From Streptomyces poonensis (GTDB lineage Bacteria; Actinomycetota; Actinomycetes; Streptomycetales; Streptomycetaceae): a stretch of DNA of 64,000 nt. This document shows positions 61,759-64,000 of this stretch, one piece after another. The stretch covers positions 148,794 through 212,793 of the forward strand of contig NZ_BMVW01000017.1 of the NCBI RefSeq assembly GCF_014650915.1, given 5' to 3'. The translations under genes were made by a program, and so were the position numbers. Position 1 is the stretch's first letter. The number at the start of each line of letters is the position of its first letter. The notes under the pieces are model-generated. The model made no database searches, was not told the origin of the DNA, and saw only the letters and a program-made list of their open reading frames with translations.

Positions 61759-63224
61759 TTACGGGTTCCGGAAGGAGATCCGGCAGTGGTCCGGCTTGAA
61801 CTCTCGGACTCCTCGACCTCTCGGCATCAGCTCGACGAGTTCGCAAACCTGCATGACGACCGTCCGTGCGTAGTCGATCCGGTCGGGGTCTTCGTAGTCC
61901 AGCTCCTCCCACAAGTACTCGACGTCCCCCAGGTCTACCCGCACTCGCTTCGCTGCCAGGTCTGCCAGTTCAGTCCGAATCTTCGCCAGGTCGGCATCAC
62001 ACCTGCCGATGCCTGCCCGCATGGTCGATGCGTCGATGTCTCCTACAGCGAACATCTCCGCCAGGGCGGTACGCCTCTCGGAGGTAGCCACCTCCTGGGC
62101 CAGTAGCTCGGCCTCGCGCTCCTCGTCTACGGCATCCGTGGCCGGAGCCTTGTTCCACTTCTCGGCCTTGTCGATGACCTCCCGTACAACGAAGGAGTCA
62201 AGAGGGTCCGCCGGGCACGTGATGCACCGGCCACCTGAACAGGTGTAGATCCTGTATCGCTCACCTGCCGCGTTCTTCTTGCTCCACCCCTGCGTCACGA
62301 CGGCCTGACACTTCGAGCAACGGACCACGCCGGACAGCAGAGCCTTGCGCTCTCCTCCGCCGCCCGTGTTGCGCTCAGGGTCGCTTAGGTAGCGAGCCAG
62401 GGCACGGAACATGCTCTCGGAGATGATCGGCTCCCAGTTGCCTGTGCCGGTCTCCTCAGTCACACGTACGCGTCTCCCGTCCGGCTTCTCGACCCACTGG
62501 GAGTACGTCTGCAGGCCGGCGTTCCTTGGCTTCAAGAGGACGCCCCGGAGGTTCGAGCTACGCCACTCCTTGCCGTGTGGCGAAAGCAGCTCGCGAGCGT
62601 TCCAGTCCTTTGCGATGGACCACAGGGAGACTCCAGCCAGAACATCTCGGAAGCCTGCCGCAGAGCTTCCGCCTCCTCCTCGCGATGGGTGCCGTCGCGC
62701 TCGAAGCCGAAGGGGCGGGTGCTCCAGAAGGGCCTGCCCGATTCCCTGCGGCGCTGATGACCGAGCACCTGACGCTCTACTCGCATCTCGGTTTCGTTCT
62801 CGGCGACCGCAGCGCCGATACGCGCAGCCAGGCGACCCGAAGGGGTCGCCAAGTCCAGGACTCCCTGAGCCTGTGCGGCGGCCAGATGAACGCCGGTCTC
62901 CTCTGCCAGGTCGACCAGCTCGACCAGGTCCCGTGTTGTGCGGTAGAGGCGGTCGTAGTGTCTGGCTACGACGACGTCGGCCTTACCTGCGCGAACCAGC
63001 TCGACCACGTGTCTCCAGCCTTCACCGCGCGCCGATACCTTGCGGCCCTCAACGGTGCGGAACTTCGATGCCGAAGAATCCTTCTCCGTGATGACCTCTA
63101 TGACGGTCCAGCCGTTGCGGTCGCAGAGTGCTTGGCTCAGTTTGACCTGTTGTGTGAGGTTCCCACCCTTGGACTCCTCACCCCTCGGCGTTGGGCTAAG
63201 CCTGGCGTAGATGATCGCTCGCAC
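61759..63224 (-). pseudogene. Large serine integrase, disrupted by a one-base frameshift
   Basis: Two overlapping frames together encode one integrase of about 488 residues. Part one has the catalytic domain (IIYARLSPTPRGEESKGGNL with Ser in YARLS, then VVVARHYDRLYRTTRDLVEL). Part two has the recombinase domain (LLKPRNAGLQTYSQWVEK) and the zinc ribbon (CSKCQAVVTQGW, CSGGRCITC). Near 62646 a base is missing: the frame reads EALRQASE then shifts, whereas a normal continuation DVLAGVSLWSIAKDW is present in the next frame. If the deletion is real, the element cannot integrate or excise by itself. GTG at 63224 with GGAGAG upstream is the preferred start; ATG at 63272 is possible. Confidence 0.88.
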
Positions 63225-63286
63225 TGACTGTCTCTCTCCTGCTTGTCGTCTTGCTCGATGATGCAACGACATACATGCTCAGTACG

Positions 63287-63301
63287 TCACCTACGGCATG
63301 T
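63287..63301. repeat. Right attachment site core (attR)
   Basis: The 15-base tcacctacggcatgt joins the element to the 3' half of host mpg and differs from the left copy only at the eighth base. It is within about 60 bases of the integrase start, the usual position for an att site. Confidence 0.75.
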
Positions 63302-63684
63302 GGCACTGCATGAACCTGGTGTGCGGACCGGAGGGCCGGGCGAGCGGAGTCCTGCTGAGGGCCGGTGAGGTCGTGGAGGGCGTCGAGCAGGCCCGCAAGC
63401 GACGGATCTCGGCCCGGAGCGACAAAGAACTGGCCAAAGGTCCGGCCCGCCTCGCCACGGCACTGGGAGTGGACCGGGCCATGGACGGCGCGGACGCCTG
63501 CGCCGGCCCCGACAGTCCCTTCGCCGTCCTGCACGGCACTCCCGTGAGATTCGACCAGGTACGCAGCGGCCCGCGCACTGGTGTCGCCGGCGAGGGAGGC
63601 GTCCACCCGTGGCGCTTCTGGATCGCGGACGACCCGACGGTGAGCCCGTACCGCGCCCACGCGCCGCGTCGGCGACGCACTTGA
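63298..63684 (+). pseudogene. mpg: 3' part of host mpg, cut off by the element
   Basis: Encodes 128 residues that continue the host glycosylase: MWHCMNLVCGPEGRASGVLL, ARKRRISARSDKELAKGPAR, LATALGVDRAMDGADACAG, and FWIADDPTVSPYRAHAPRRR at the end. Joined to the first 85 codons of the left part it gives 213 residues, the usual Mpg length. No start signal of its own is seen, so it is probably silent. Confidence 0.9.
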
Positions 63685-64000
63685 CGCGACCCTGAAGACT
63701 CCGTAACGTAGCCCGAGCCGCTTGAACCGGGTACGGCTATCAGCCTGCAGCCGGAAGCGGCCAACCCACTACCTGATCCTTACCCCCAGCGGGGCGGGTT
63801 TCGGCGTGTCCGCATGCCTGAAATCCGGATCCGCGAACTCGATTATGAGTTGGCGCGGGAAACGGTTAACGTAGTGAATGTCGAAAGGCCGCGAGGGAAA
63901 ACCTCCGACCAGTAGACGGCCGAAAGGCAAAGCCCGCTGACTGGGAATCAGGCCCGAAAGGATCTGATAGAGTCGGAACCGCCGGAAAGGGAAACGCGAG
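63685..64000 (+). promoter_or_regulatory. Promoter and leader of a ribosomal RNA operon, continuing beyond the window
   Basis: These last 316 bases hold no protein-coding gene. The end resembles the Streptomyces rrn leader: repeated cgaaagg and gaaaggc motifs, gatctgatagagtcgg and ggaaagggaaacgcgag. A candidate promoter is TTGGCG at 63850-63855 with TAGTGA at 63872-63877, 16 bases apart, and TAGAGT at 63968-63973 may be a second -10. The 16S gene should begin a few hundred bases past the right edge. The identification rests on memory of the rrn leader. Confidence 0.7.

Larger units (their letters stand above)
58336..63301. mobile_element. Integrative element of about 5 kb inserted in mpg
   Basis: The element lies between two near-identical 15-bp sequences, tcacctatggcatgt and tcacctacggcatgt, one inside each half of the host mpg. 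Joining the halves there restores one intact 213-codon gene, which shows the insertion point. Contents: a replacement mpg, an unknown 116-residue protein, a membrane protein, a 40-codon gene, a serine resolvase (all plus strand) and a large serine integrase (minus strand, frameshifted) beside the right end. No capsid, tail, replication or transfer gene is seen, so it is a minimal or degenerate element and probably cannot move itself without help. Confidence 0.88.

Noticed and set aside
58336..63301. Insertion sequence or transposon as the cause of the break
   Set aside because: No transposase and no terminal inverted repeats were seen. Shared core sequences and a serine integrase next to one end fit site-specific integration.
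1..64000. tRNA genes and CRISPR arrays
   Set aside because: No T-loop motifs in tRNA context and no regularly spaced repeats with unique spacers were seen. The 18-bp, 28-bp and 9-bp arrays have no spacers.

Overview
The window is very GC-rich, with strong GC bias at third codon positions, GTG and TTG starts and GGAGG ribosome binding sites. It encodes a chaplin, a Spo0M homologue, a streptophobe-family membrane protein and an SGM_5486-family micropeptide. This points to the chromosomal core of a Streptomyces. From memory, the gene order resembles the S. coelicolor chromosome around SCO1790-SCO1840; this was not checked by alignment. The last 300 bases look like the promoter and leader of a ribosomal RNA operon running off the right edge.

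Layout from the left. 0.1-4.6 kb: an enoyl-CoA hydratase-like gene, then an Asp23/AmaP envelope-stress cluster. 4.6-9.6 kb: a minus-strand housekeeping group (atypical SDR, GH15 hydrolase, SURF1, zinc-binding protein, DnaQ-like exonuclease with a BRCT domain). 9.8-19.0 kb: the most unusual native locus, in which a RING-finger protein is divergent from a 1747-residue protein that joins a caspase-like protease to an HSP90-type ATPase and a long helical tail. A zinc-ribbon protein and a membrane protein follow it in a tight operon. 19.1-25 kb: a fatty-acid hydroxylase-like protein, a frame-broken YhhN gene, CopD, a CoA-transferase and a secreted subtilisin. 25.3-41.8 kb: acetate permease, moaA, tyrS, the TldD/TldE pair, fabG-fabI, a GntR regulator with an MFS exporter, SixA and serB. 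42-58 kb: a streptophobe protein, an FHA-ABC fusion, a lytic transglycosylase, a QueA-like enzyme with an SDR, a two-component system beside chaplin E, an ABC ATPase, NfeD and SPFH proteins, an HNH nuclease, a YbhB-type protein and Spo0M.

58.3-63.3 kb: an integrative element of about 5 kb has split a 3-methyladenine DNA glycosylase gene (mpg) in two. The two junctions share a 15-bp sequence with one mismatch, and joining them restores a 213-codon mpg frame. The element carries a large serine integrase, here broken by a one-base frameshift, a small serine resolvase, several small genes, and a complete mpg of its own. The start codon of that mpg overlaps the stop codon of the truncated host gene, so the element appears to replace the function it destroys and to use the host promoter.

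Two systems deserve most attention: the caspase-HSP90/RING locus, which looks like a regulated-proteolysis or conflict module, and the self-compensating element in mpg. Three apparent single-base frameshifts (two in yhhN, one in the integrase) could be real decay or assembly error. Every function given here is inferred from reading the sequence, without database searches.
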